Positions 7,450 through 15,787 of a stretch of DNA of 64,000 nt are shown piece by piece (within the stretch, counting starts at the first letter, position 1; each line of letters starts with the position of its first letter). Where the stretch lies: contig JAZRTY010000043.1 of NCBI GenBank assembly GCA_045652245.1, forward strand, positions 5,142 to 69,141. Reading direction: 5' to 3'. Origin of the DNA: SIG622 sp045652245. GTDB lineage: Bacteria > Bacillota > Clostridia > Oscillospirales > CAG-382. The notes under the pieces were generated by a model. The model had not been told where the DNA came from. It saw only the letters and a list, made by a program, of their open reading frames with translations, and ran no database searches. The position numbers were made by a program, and so were the translations under genes.

Positions 7450-9756
7450 TTACTTTTTCGCTTCCTTCATAAGGTCGCAAGCTTTAGCTGACGCAAGATT
7501 CGGGAATACTCCCCAGGCTGCAATATCAATATAAAGTCCTTCCTGCAGAGGATTTCCTTCAAGGTCATAGAAGTTAGAGGACTTACAGCTCCAGCCAAAC
7601 GGCCAGATTCCGACAGTTTTTGCCTTGTCTGCAAAGAATACATATTTGTCTGCCTTGACTATTACTTCCTCCCAGTTTCCGTCTGCCTTATAGGCTTGTG
7701 CAAGGTTCGTGAAAATATTAGCTTCGCCAAAAGAGACGCCGTCCTTTTCTATCATTGTCCTCATACTGAATCTCGGAAGATTTACCATTGATTCGTTTGT
7801 ACGAGCAAGCATCTTAAAGTATACATAACCGTTTGAAAGGTCAATGTCATCAGGGTCAGTAATATGCATACCGGGTCCTGCATCTGTGTTATTTACTGTA
7901 AAATGGGCATAGGCAACATCGCAGTTTTTATCAAATTCTTCGCTTACACTGAAGCCGTCGGTGATTTTTTCAAAGAGTTTATTCTTTACAGTTCTTACAA
8001 AATACGGGGGAAGTACATCATCTGTTTCGTTCTCACTCTTGCAAATTACAGCACCGTGTCTTACTGACTCAATATCATTCTTTGGTGCGTTCTTTAAATA
8101 TTCCTCGTATTTTGCTCTTTCCTCATCAGTTACGGGAACACTCTTTGTGGGGGTATATTCATATTCCCACTTAGGAATGTGTGGAACATAGTAAACCTGT
8201 GCATTATTGTCGCCAAGCTCATTCTTTACATTTTCTGCAGCATTCTCGTCCATACTCTTTTTCTTGAACAAGGTCTTGTCAAGATGATTTGAGCTTGAAT
8301 AAAAGTCGTTACCCACACCCTGAATAAAGGTGTTGCCGTCAAATTTCGCTTCACAATCAGGTACTACTGTAGTACAGGTCTGACCGATTTCCTGAGTTGA
8401 TCTGTCAAAAACGTTATTATTGATTACGAAATTGTAATACTCGTTTCTTGTAGTAGGACCACCACCCGAACGCATATGTCTTTCGAGATATCTGTCAGGT
8501 CTCATTGAACCGAAGCCATAACCTGCTCTGCGGCAGAGGTTGTTGTCGTACAATACATTTGTGCCATGACGAACAAAGGGACCTGTTCCTTCCGGAGCGT
8601 TAGGTAAGAAGTATTCAATACTGTAAACACATTCTGTAATTACATTGTCCTTATATCTTACATTATCGTGAATAATATCCTGAGCCGTAGAGGAAACCTG
8701 ATGTGTAACACCTGCGTCATAGCACTGATATACATAGCAGTTATCAATATAGAAGCCGTCGCAGCTTCCATAAAGCTCAACGCCGTTTCCGAGTCTTGTA
8801 GGCTCCTCGCCTCTGCCCCAGCCGTAGTATCTTGTAATAGAGCCACCTATCCAGCCTATTTCACAATTTCTGATAAGGACATTTTCGTGGTTGTTAAGCG
8901 AAATGCCGTAAAATCCGGAATATTTAAGGCAAAGGTTATCGATTATAACATCCTTTACATTGGGATTGACCTTCATACAGTTTACTCGCTCGTTAAACTC
9001 GATATTATAGAAAACCTTACCGGGGTTACCCTGGTCACAACGCAGGAAAATAGGGCCTGTAGATATATCGCTGTGAATTTCATTGATTCTTCCACTCGAA
9101 ATTACAGAGTCAGCCTTATGGAAAAACTCCATATTTTTAAGGTTTTTATAAGATACAGGAGTCTTTGTTTCATCACCTTTTTTGTAGAAGTGACCTGTGA
9201 AGTTCGGCATATATTTGTTGGAGAAGGATTCACCGTCGTTAAATACGAGAATACCTACATCTGACATATCCTCATTTGCATACTTCCACACAAGTGCTCC
9301 ACTTTCGGTATCTTCATAAACAAGAGTCCACTTCTCGGGGTCTGCACCGTCCTCGGGAGAGGAATTGATTATCGGCTTTACGCCTTCTCCGTATGCAGAA
9401 TATGTAACACCGCTTCTGCAGGAAATCGGCTCACGCCACATATCCCCTCTTTTAAGCAGTATTCCGTCGCCGTACTGTGCAAGCACTGTCGCTTTTCTGA
9501 GAGTTCTTATCGGAGTTTTTTCCGAAAGTCCGTCATTATCGTCACTTCCACTTGTTGATACATAGATTTTCTTACCGGTTACCTCTGAATAATCCGACTT
9601 TGTAGCACGAATTTCAGCTATTCTTTTTGCTTCAAGCTCATCAAGCTCTGAAATTTTCTTTTTTGTTGCCTCGTAATTATACTTAGCAGCATCTTCCTTT
9701 GTAAAGTCGCTGTCAGCAAGAGGTTTTGCATAGGGGAATTTTTCAAATGGATTCAT
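7450..9756 (-). CDS. Right-handed parallel beta-helix protein with C-terminal accessory domain (paralogue 1)
   Basis: 768 residues from the ATG at 9756 (MNPFEKFPYAKPL), chosen because the upstream paralogue starts with the same MNPFE block; a longer in-frame start at 9840 would overlap that gene. Order: helical N-terminal arm (EATKKKISELDELEAKRIAE), a KIYVSTSGSDDNDG cap typical of surface beta-helix enzymes, many beta-helix coils with short N-rich turns (residues about 80-520), then a C-terminal beta-sandwich-like domain ending in DIAAWGVFPNLASA. That last domain recurs in the SGNH protein at 11614-14115. No signal peptide. Related folds are polysaccharide lyases, epimerases or esterases; catalytic residues cannot be assigned by eye. 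Confidence 0.75.
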   Translation of the reverse strand: MNPFEKFPYAKPLADSDFTKEDAAKYNYEATKKKISELDELEAKRIAEIRATKSDYSEVTGKKIYVSTSGSDDNDGLSEKTPIRTLRKATVLAQYGDGILLKRGDMWREPISCRSGVTYSAYGEGVKPIINSSPEDGADPEKWTLVYEDTESGALVWKYANEDMSDVGILVFNDGESFSNKYMPNFTGHFYKKGDETKTPVSYKNLKNMEFFHKADSVISSGRINEIHSDISTGPIFLRCDQGNPGKVFYNIEFNERVNCMKVNPNVKDVIIDNLCLKYSGFYGISLNNHENVLIRNCEIGWIGGSITRYYGWGRGEEPTRLGNGVELYGSCDGFYIDNCYVYQCYDAGVTHQVSSTAQDIIHDNVRYKDNVITECVYSIEYFLPNAPEGTGPFVRHGTNVLYDNNLCRRAGYGFGSMRPDRYLERHMRSGGGPTTRNEYYNFVINNNVFDRSTQEIGQTCTTVVPDCEAKFDGNTFIQGVGNDFYSSSNHLDKTLFKKKSMDENAAENVKNELGDNNAQVYYVPHIPKWEYEYTPTKSVPVTDEERAKYEEYLKNAPKNDIESVRHGAVICKSENETDDVLPPYFVRTVKNKLFEKITDGFSVSEEFDKNCDVAYAHFTVNNTDAGPGMHITDPDDIDLSNGYVYFKMLARTNESMVNLPRFSMRTMIEKDGVSFGEANIFTNLAQAYKADGNWEEVIVKADKYVFFADKAKTVGIWPFGWSCKSSNFYDLEGNPLQEGLYIDIAAWGVFPNLASAKACDLMKEAKK

Positions 9757-9775
9757 TTTAACACACCAACTTTCA

Positions 9776-11476
9776 TTATTTGTCTTTTTCTTCAAGATTT
9801 GTTTCGGTATCCCATCTGTTATCAGATGCCTGATATTCACGCATTTTTGCGTATTCTTCTTCAGTTACGGGAATTTTCTTGTCTGCTCTGTAGCAGAATC
9901 CCCACTTCGGAATATGTGGAACATAATAAACATCAGCATTTTTATCACAAAGCTCATTCTTTATGTTTTCTACTGCAACCTCGTCCATAGTCTTTTTCTT
10001 GAACTTTTCAGGGATGCTATTGACACCATTTGTATAAAGACCATTTCCGATTCCCTGAATAAAGGTATTTCGGTCAAAAACAGGAGAACAACCGTCAACC
10101 GCAGTACTCGTCTGTGTCAGCTCCTGTACCGCTCTGTCAAATACATTATTGATAATTCTGTAATTGTGATATTTGTTTATTGTAGTTGGATACTCACCTG
10201 AACGAATATGTCTTTCATTGTAGCTGTCAGGTCTGAGTGCGCCAAAGCCCCAGCCTGCCCTGCGGCAAAGATTGTTTTCAAAAAGGATATTCATTCCCTC
10301 TCTCTCGTGGGTGCTATCCTCAAAGCAGGAAAGAAAATACTCTATGCTGTATATGCAATCGGTAAGTACATTGTTTGTATATTTTACGTTATCGTGACGT
10401 CTGTCGCGATACTCCTTTGATACCTGATGCGTAATGCCCGCATCGTAGCACTGATATACATAGCAGTTATCAATATAGAAGCCGTCGCAACCACCGTAAA
10501 GCTCAATACCGTTGCCAAGTCTTATCGGAGCATCGGGATGGTTTACTCCATAAACGGTAATTCCGCCGCCTATCCAGCCGATCTCTAAGTTCTGCATACG
10601 GATATTGTCAACCCTGGAAAGGAGAGAAATACCGAAAAGTCCATACTTAAGGCAAAGGTTATCAAAAAGTATGTCTTTTGCACCTTCAGGAACGTTTGAC
10701 ATTGCCCCGCGTACACAGAATTCAATGTTTGAAAACAGCTTTCCGGGATTTCCCTCGTCGCAACGCAGAAATACAGGGCCTCTTGCAGCTCTTGCTTTTA
10801 TTCTTTTGTCTTCTAAAATAACCGAGTCTGCCTTATGGAAAAATTCCATATTTTCAAGGTTCTTGTATGTAAAAAGCTTCTTTTCCTCGTCACAACTGTC
10901 ATAATAATAGCCGCAGAAATAAGGAACACGCTTCTTTGCAAATCCCTCTCCACCGTTCATAACTATTACACCTAAATCCAGCATATCCTCTTTTGCATAC
11001 TTCCACACAAGCGCACCTGTTTCCTTATTTTCATATACAAGTGTCCACTTGTCCGGGTCTGCTCCGTCTTCGGGAGAGATAGTTATTAAGGGCTTATCAC
11101 CCTCACCGTACGCAGAATAGGTAACCCCGCTTTTTGCGATGAGAGATGTTCCACGCCACATATCCCCTCTTTTAAGCAATACTCCGTCACCGTAGTCAGC
11201 GAGAGAATTACCCTTTTCAAAAGTCTTTACCGGGGTACTTTCAGAAAGGCCGTCGTTGTTGTCGTCACCGTCAACAGATATATAGATTTTCTTGCCTGTT
11301 ATTTTTGAATAATCTGACTTTGTTGCCCGAATTTCGGCTATCCTTTTGCGTTCTAACTCGTCAAGCTCTGCGATTTTCTTTTTTGTTTCCTCATAGTTGT
11401 ATTTAACTGCCTCTTCTTCTGTGAACACACTGTCACCAAGAGGTCTTGCATACTTATAACCTTCAAATGGATTCAT
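9776..11476 (-). CDS. Right-handed parallel beta-helix protein (paralogue 2)
   Basis: 566 residues from the ATG at 11476 (MNPFEGYKYARPL), with AGGAAA just upstream; an in-frame upstream start at 11533 adds a poor N-terminus. It is collinear with the downstream protein over its whole length: the same N-terminal arm, the same cap (KIYISVDGDDNNDG), the same LKRGDMWR and FYIDNCYVYQCYDAG blocks. It stops before the accessory domain that the paralogue carries. The pair is therefore a tandem duplication with loss or gain of one domain. No signal peptide. Likely acts on a polysaccharide or cyclic glycan, but the reaction is not shown by the sequence. 20 bases separate it from the next gene, so the two are co-transcribed. 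Confidence 0.75.
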   Translation of the reverse strand: MNPFEGYKYARPLGDSVFTEEEAVKYNYEETKKKIAELDELERKRIAEIRATKSDYSKITGKKIYISVDGDDNNDGLSESTPVKTFEKGNSLADYGDGVLLKRGDMWRGTSLIAKSGVTYSAYGEGDKPLITISPEDGADPDKWTLVYENKETGALVWKYAKEDMLDLGVIVMNGGEGFAKKRVPYFCGYYYDSCDEEKKLFTYKNLENMEFFHKADSVILEDKRIKARAARGPVFLRCDEGNPGKLFSNIEFCVRGAMSNVPEGAKDILFDNLCLKYGLFGISLLSRVDNIRMQNLEIGWIGGGITVYGVNHPDAPIRLGNGIELYGGCDGFYIDNCYVYQCYDAGITHQVSKEYRDRRHDNVKYTNNVLTDCIYSIEYFLSCFEDSTHEREGMNILFENNLCRRAGWGFGALRPDSYNERHIRSGEYPTTINKYHNYRIINNVFDRAVQELTQTSTAVDGCSPVFDRNTFIQGIGNGLYTNGVNSIPEKFKKKTMDEVAVENIKNELCDKNADVYYVPHIPKWGFCYRADKKIPVTEEEYAKMREYQASDNRWDTETNLEEKDK

Positions 11477-11613
11477 TTTTGTTTCCTGCCTTTCCTTCTC
11501 TCTTTTAAATTTATATACATATAATATGTACAAGGTAATTATGCACTATTTCAATGAAAAAGTCAATAGAAATCAGGAAAAAAATGGGAATTTTCGGTAT
11601 CAGCTTTATTCTG

Positions 11614-14115
11614 TTATTTCACTGTCTCCATCATATCAAATTTTTGTGCTGCTTCAAGGTTATCAAAGGCAGCCCATGCGGCAACATCATAATAGAAATC
11701 TTCCTGAAGTGGTTTTCCGTTCGCATCAAAGAAGCTCTTGATAGCCACGCCACCTGAGAGAGAAATTATAATATGGTTTGTATTTACTGCCTGTTCGGGT
11801 ATATTTTCGTGCGCTACAATTATCTGCTGCCACTTGCCGTCGGCTGTCACAGTCTCCTTTGAATAAGCATCTCCTGCAGGGCCTAACGAGTTTACAATCG
11901 GATTTCCGTCTTTATCATTTGCATGATAGGTTGAAATTTTGATTTTTTTAGGTGTCTTATCATTTGTACGGATAAGGAATTTATAATAAGCCTTTCCCGA
12001 GGATATATCCCAACGGGGATTACTATATGAGTCAAGAGCGAGCGATGTTGCTTCGCTATTGAGTGTCAGGTGTGCGTAAACAATACCCGTTTCCTCGTCT
12101 GTCATTTCCTCAACTGTAAGCTTTCTTGCTTCCTGATAGAGATTACCTTCAGCCTGTGTTCTTACAATAAGGGGAGCATAATTTACCTCAGGCTCTGTTT
12201 CCTCTTCAAGTTCTTCTTCGTTTATCCATTCGTTTCCACGTTTTGCGTGGGTAACGGTTGCTTCTGCAACATTTGCATACGCCCAATGGCTCTTGTCGAT
12301 ATCCGAGAAGCTCATCTGAAGGTCAGACGGCAGATATTCTATATTTGCTTCGTTTCCGAGGGCTCTATTTACAACCGTTACAACCTCAGCTCTTGTGATT
12401 GTATTATCAGGCTTGAAAGAGAATGTTCCGTCACCGTTGTCATATCCATTTACGAGTCCTGCCTTGGCAGATGCAGTTATAACATTATATCTCGGATGTG
12501 TTGAAGCTACATCGGTAAATACAGAGGGCTTTCCTGCATCCTTGAGAAGTCCCATATTATATACAAGCTCTACAAATTCTGCTCTTGTGATAGACTGGTC
12601 AGGAAGGAATGCTCCACTGTAGGACTTAAGATAGCCAAGGCTCTCAACATATGAAATATAATTCTTTCCCCAGTGAGAAGCAACATCCGTAAACGCAGTT
12701 TTCTTGTCAGTTGGAACAAGCGCATCGCCGCCTGCACAGAGCCTTGCGACAATCGTAACAGCTTCTGCTCTGGTCATTGTTCCGCCCGGTCTGAAGGTAC
12801 CGTCATCATAGCCCTTGATAAAGGCTGTATATTCCTTTCTTTCTTCACCCTGTGGCAACAGTTTCACACCGTTATTTTGTTCGTCACCACTCAGGAAGAA
12901 GCCCTTTATCCTGAAATTTGTACCGGGTTTTGTTTCTTCAAATATTATATCTACAATATGTTCTCCTGCCGTTTCCTCTTCGAAGAACATTGTATAATAA
13001 TATGCAATACTACGTGAATCGTAAAGGTCAACCTTTACATATTCCTTACCGTCTACCGAATACTTAAAGCCTCCCGACTGGGTATTCATTATGTAAAAAA
13101 GTCCACCGTTTTTAGCGTTGTATTTAACTCTCAGAACTGCACCATCTGTCTTTGTGGAAAGCTCGCTGCCGCTAAGCTTATAATCGGGTGCATTTTGTGA
13201 AATTTCATCCTCGGAAAGTTCTCCAACTGTCACCATATAAGCATCTGTCAGAAGGTCTTTGTTGTAATAGGGGGAATAGGATTTGAAGGTATCCTTGAAA
13301 AGTTTTTCGGGCAATTTATATTCTGTTACCTTTGTCGAAAAGCTCTTGTTATCATCAAGATTAGGCTTCAGAATGTCATCTCTTAAATACTCAAAATACT
13401 TCTGATACCCTGCGTCAATCGGGTGAACATTATCAAGGAAATACTTTTTCCATACAGAATCGTAATATGATGAAGGTGCTACTCCACCATTTTCGGCAAC
13501 GATATCATTCCAGAGCTGCTTTCCCATCCATACAACCGGTATTCCGTAATATGCCGCCACTTCTGCGTGTGCCTTGGCGTTGGAATAATCGGTATCTCTT
13601 CTTGAAAAGTCGGTAGTTATACATACAACTATATCGCAGGTCGGATTGTTTTCTCTTACGTTTCTTATTATTGATTCAAGATAGTAAGCCGATGCGTCAT
13701 AGTCAAGCACTTCATAAAAATCGTTTATTGCATATTCGATAAAGAGAAGGTCTGCAGGTGTTTCGGTATCGTACATAAGAGCATAATTTACTCTATATAC
13801 GTTAAGGTCTGTACCCGTACCACCAAGAGGACCGTATCTTTTCTGTTCAAATTTTACGCCGTTTGGAACGCCGTAATTTTCGTTCATCCAGTTGCAAGAA
13901 AGGTCTCTCCAGCAATTTCCACTCGAGCTCTGTCCCATTCCTTCGGTAACCGAGCCTCCGAAATATGCAACCGTGATGTCTTCTCCGTTTTTCATTTTTG
14001 CGTAAACATTAGGCAAAAGTGAGCCTTTCTCGTCTGCCGACACAGCACTTGTTACAAACGCCATACACGACAGAGAAATTACAATTGCAAGTAAGAGGGA
14101 TAAAAATTTCTTCAT
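11614..14115 (-). CDS. SLH-anchored SGNH/GDSL-family hydrolase with C-terminal accessory domain
   Basis: 833 residues, exported: signal peptide MKKFLSLLLAIVISLSCMAF ending near AVSA. An SGNH hydrolase domain follows (about residues 35-250), with block I VAYFGGSVTEGMGQ, EYAINDF as the GxND-like block and DNVHPIDAGYQ giving the catalytic Asp-His pair; this fold is typical of carbohydrate esterases. A beta-rich linker (250-420) precedes three SLH repeats (about 425-610: GYDDGTFRPGGTMTRAEAV, FLPDQSITRAEFV, FKPDNTITRAEVV) that anchor proteins to pyruvylated cell-wall polymer. The last 150 residues resemble the C-terminal domain of the beta-helix protein at 7450. An acidic EELEEETEPE linker separates them. 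Likely deacylates a glycan at the cell surface. Confidence 0.88.
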   Translation of the reverse strand: MKKFLSLLLAIVISLSCMAFVTSAVSADEKGSLLPNVYAKMKNGEDITVAYFGGSVTEGMGQSSSGNCWRDLSCNWMNENYGVPNGVKFEQKRYGPLGGTGTDLNVYRVNYALMYDTETPADLLFIEYAINDFYEVLDYDASAYYLESIIRNVRENNPTCDIVVCITTDFSRRDTDYSNAKAHAEVAAYYGIPVVWMGKQLWNDIVAENGGVAPSSYYDSVWKKYFLDNVHPIDAGYQKYFEYLRDDILKPNLDDNKSFSTKVTEYKLPEKLFKDTFKSYSPYYNKDLLTDAYMVTVGELSEDEISQNAPDYKLSGSELSTKTDGAVLRVKYNAKNGGLFYIMNTQSGGFKYSVDGKEYVKVDLYDSRSIAYYYTMFFEEETAGEHIVDIIFEETKPGTNFRIKGFFLSGDEQNNGVKLLPQGEERKEYTAFIKGYDDGTFRPGGTMTRAEAVTIVARLCAGGDALVPTDKKTAFTDVASHWGKNYISYVESLGYLKSYSGAFLPDQSITRAEFVELVYNMGLLKDAGKPSVFTDVASTHPRYNVITASAKAGLVNGYDNGDGTFSFKPDNTITRAEVVTVVNRALGNEANIEYLPSDLQMSFSDIDKSHWAYANVAEATVTHAKRGNEWINEEELEEETEPEVNYAPLIVRTQAEGNLYQEARKLTVEEMTDEETGIVYAHLTLNSEATSLALDSYSNPRWDISSGKAYYKFLIRTNDKTPKKIKISTYHANDKDGNPIVNSLGPAGDAYSKETVTADGKWQQIIVAHENIPEQAVNTNHIIISLSGGVAIKSFFDANGKPLQEDFYYDVAAWAAFDNLEAAQKFDMMETVK

Positions 14116-14202
14116 AATAAAAACACCTTTTTGTATATATTTATTTTAAAAATTAGTTTACAAAATAACTGCAGTTTATTTTCATAACCAATTATTAAAA
14201 TA

Positions 14203-14231
14203 TTGACTACTTCAGAAATATATGGTATAAT
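14203..14231 (+). promoter_or_regulatory. SigmaA-type promoter of the 14.2-kb RNA
   Basis: TTGACT (14203-14208), 17-base spacer, TATAAT (14226-14231) on the plus strand, pointing away from the SGNH gene into the structured region. Predicted start about 14238. Confidence 0.8.
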
Positions 14232-14237
14232 ATCATT

Positions 14238-14407
14238 GTCACATAAATTCTCAATATTGCACTTAGGGTAAGTGTGTATTTTTATCATTATTTTTGGTAA
14301 AAATGCATGCTCTATTTTCGCATACTTATCCAAGTGTGAGAGAATTTGTGTGACAACAAACAGAGTTGTGCATTTTTCGTGCATCAACTTTGTTGGTGCA
14401 CTTTTTT
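14238..14407 (+). ncRNA. Candidate structured small RNA of about 170 nt (family not recognised)
   Basis: Between a consensus promoter and an intrinsic terminator there is no credible ORF but strong pairing. The 17-mer TTGTCACATAAATTCTC at the 5' end pairs with GAGAATTTGTGTGACAA (about 14339-14355) with one wobble. Inside it, CACTT-A-GGGTAAGTGTG (about 14259-14275) pairs with CATACTTATCC-AAGTG with one bulge, and ATTTTTATC/GGTAAAAAT (about 14278-14304) makes an inner hairpin. The rod-like shape recalls 6S RNA, but I do not recognise the 6S bubble sequence. Next gene is an AraC regulator with its own promoter, so this is not simply its leader. Confidence 0.55.
14379..14407 (+). terminator. Intrinsic terminator of the candidate small RNA
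   Basis: Stem GTGCATCAAC/GTTGGTGCAC with a 3-base loop (14379-14401) and one T.G wobble, followed by six T residues. Confidence 0.85.
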
Positions 14408-14437
14408 GTACTCTGTTTCAAAGGTTGCTACACACTT

Positions 14438-14466
14438 TGAAAAATCCACCATTACGTGGATTTTTT
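14438..14466. terminator. Short bidirectional terminator-like hairpin
   Basis: AAATCCAC/GTGGATTT stem (14442-14463) with A-run before and T-run after; lies between the candidate RNA and the AraC promoter. Confidence 0.6.
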
Positions 14467-14555
14467 CATTTTGTCTACAAATTCATTGTATCACATAATT
14501 TTCAGCGTTTCAATTAGTTTTTTTACTGATTTTATTAGTTTTTGTGTCTTTTTTC

Positions 14556-14584
14556 TTGACAAATCACCCTGTTTTTGTTATACT
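14556..14584 (+). promoter_or_regulatory. Promoter of the AraC-family regulator at 14617
   Basis: TTGACA (14556-14561), 17-base spacer, TATACT (14579-14584). The start would be near 14591, leaving a short leader. Confidence 0.8.
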
Positions 14585-14616
14585 GATAAAAAATCAAAGA
14601 GTGAGATTTGTGCAAA

Positions 14617-15456
14617 ATGAAAAAAGTAAACTTGCGTTCCCCGTATAACGAAAAATATTTTTACCACGACTGGAAAGTAAAAAATCCTTTTCTGCATATG
14701 TTCGGAGCAGGTATTGTATATCAGGACGACAGATATCACTATTCCACCATTCGTGACACATACCTGTTTGAATACATAATCAAGGGTAAGGGGTATATAG
14801 AATGTAACGGTAACAGGTATACCGTAAGTCAGGGGGATACGATAATTGTAAAAAAAGGTGTTAAAATGAAATATGGTTCAGACAAAAAAGAGCCTTATAC
14901 AAAAATATGGTTCAGTGTAATAGGGAGCTTCCCAGATGAACTTTATAAATGCTACGATAACAAGAATGAGCCTGAATTAATTATAAAACATGTAAACACT
15001 TACCCTCTTTTTGAAAAAATACTTCGGCATCTGAGCCTTGAGCAGGTAAGCGTGGACGTTTGCTCACATATAATACTTGACATTATTCTCGCAATCAGAG
15101 ACCTGAACAGTAATCTTAACGGTAAGGTTGAAAATATCGCCGAGCAGCTGAAATTTTTTATAGATTCTTTTCCTCAAAGCAATATAGATATAGAGACAAT
15201 CATATCGCAGTATGCCGTATCAAAAAGAACTGCAGTAAGACTTTTCCGTGAAAGGTACGGTATTACCCCGATAAAATACTTAAAAGAAGCAAAGCTTGAA
15301 AAGGGCTGTGAGCTATTGAAAAACAGCACCCTCACCGTCAGTGAAATTTCAGAAATTCTCGGCTTTTGCGACCAGAGTTATTTTTCTACCGAATTTATGA
15401 AAAAATACCGAGTTTACCCCTCTGTTTACCGAAAAGAAATATTACGCAATACTTGA
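14617..15456 (+). CDS. AraC-family transcriptional regulator with N-terminal cupin domain
   Basis: 279 residues from the ATG at 14617; a TTG nine bases upstream is closer to the GAGTGAG motif than spacing allows. The N-terminal half is a cupin sensor (YLFEYIIKGKGYIECNGNRY, GDTIIVKKGVKMKYG). The C-terminal half holds two helix-turn-helix motifs: SQYAVSKRTAVRLFRERYG and VSEISEILGFCDQSYFSTEF, then KKYRVYPSVYRK, the AraC signature. It is transcribed divergently from the SGNH/beta-helix/CBM9 cluster, so it is the natural candidate for its sugar-responsive regulator. The ligand is unknown and the intervening RNA makes the arrangement less compact than usual. Confidence 0.9.
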   Translation: MKKVNLRSPYNEKYFYHDWKVKNPFLHMFGAGIVYQDDRYHYSTIRDTYLFEYIIKGKGYIECNGNRYTVSQGDTIIVKKGVKMKYGSDKKEPYTKIWFSVIGSFPDELYKCYDNKNEPELIIKHVNTYPLFEKILRHLSLEQVSVDVCSHIILDIILAIRDLNSNLNGKVENIAEQLKFFIDSFPQSNIDIETIISQYAVSKRTAVRLFRERYGITPIKYLKEAKLEKGCELLKNSTLTVSEISEILGFCDQSYFSTEFMKKYRVYPSVYRKEILRNT

Positions 15457-15481
15457 AATATTCATATTTTTAGTGTAATAT
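15453..15481 (+). promoter_or_regulatory. Promoter of the HPr-like gene
   Basis: TTGAAA (15453-15458), 17-base spacer, TAATAT (15476-15481), with a TG just before the -10. It overlaps the 3' end of the araC-type gene. Confidence 0.65.
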
Positions 15482-15519
15482 ATATGTAAAGAAATACACT
15501 TACGAAAGGAAATACTATT

Positions 15520-15738
15520 ATGAAGTACAAAATAGAACTTGTTACATTTAAAGACATCAATGATTTCGTAAAGACAGTTGAACACTATGATTTCAAAGTA
15601 AAGCTCACAGACGGAGATTCCTTCTGCGTAAATGCCAAGAGTCTTATGGGTGCTATGGCAACTGTTGAATGGGATAACCTTTACTGTGAATCGGAAAAGG
15701 ATATTTACAACGATATTCAGAAGTACGTTGTAGACTAA
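15520..15738 (+). CDS. HPr-family (Crh-like) protein lacking the phosphocarrier histidine
   Basis: 72 residues. The second half matches the HPr signature around the regulatory serine (FCVNAKSLMGAMATVEWD), including the Ser that HPr kinase phosphorylates in Firmicutes. The first loop, where HPr has a GIHARPA-type active-site histidine, reads TFKDINDFVKTVEHY, so PTS phosphotransfer is not expected. This resembles Bacillus Crh, which keeps only the regulatory serine and acts with CcpA in catabolite repression. That role is an inference here. AAAGGAAA precedes the ATG; a terminator follows, so it is a single-gene unit. Confidence 0.8.
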   Translation: MKYKIELVTFKDINDFVKTVEHYDFKVKLTDGDSFCVNAKSLMGAMATVEWDNLYCESEKDIYNDIQKYVVD

Positions 15739-15756
15739 AAAACAGAACAATAAAGA

Positions 15757-15786
15757 ACGGTGTCGAAAATTCGACACCGTTTTTGT
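15757..15786. terminator. Bidirectional terminator between the HPr-like gene and icd
   Basis: Perfect 10-bp stem ACGGTGTCGA/TCGACACCGT (15757-15766 and 15771-15780), then a T-run; it serves the converging transcripts. Confidence 0.92.
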
Positions 15787-15787
15787 T

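Noticed and set aside
14112..14387. 91-codon minus-strand frame upstream of the SGNH gene
   Set aside because: It runs through the strong stems and promoter of the RNA candidate, has no ribosome site and no protein-like composition.
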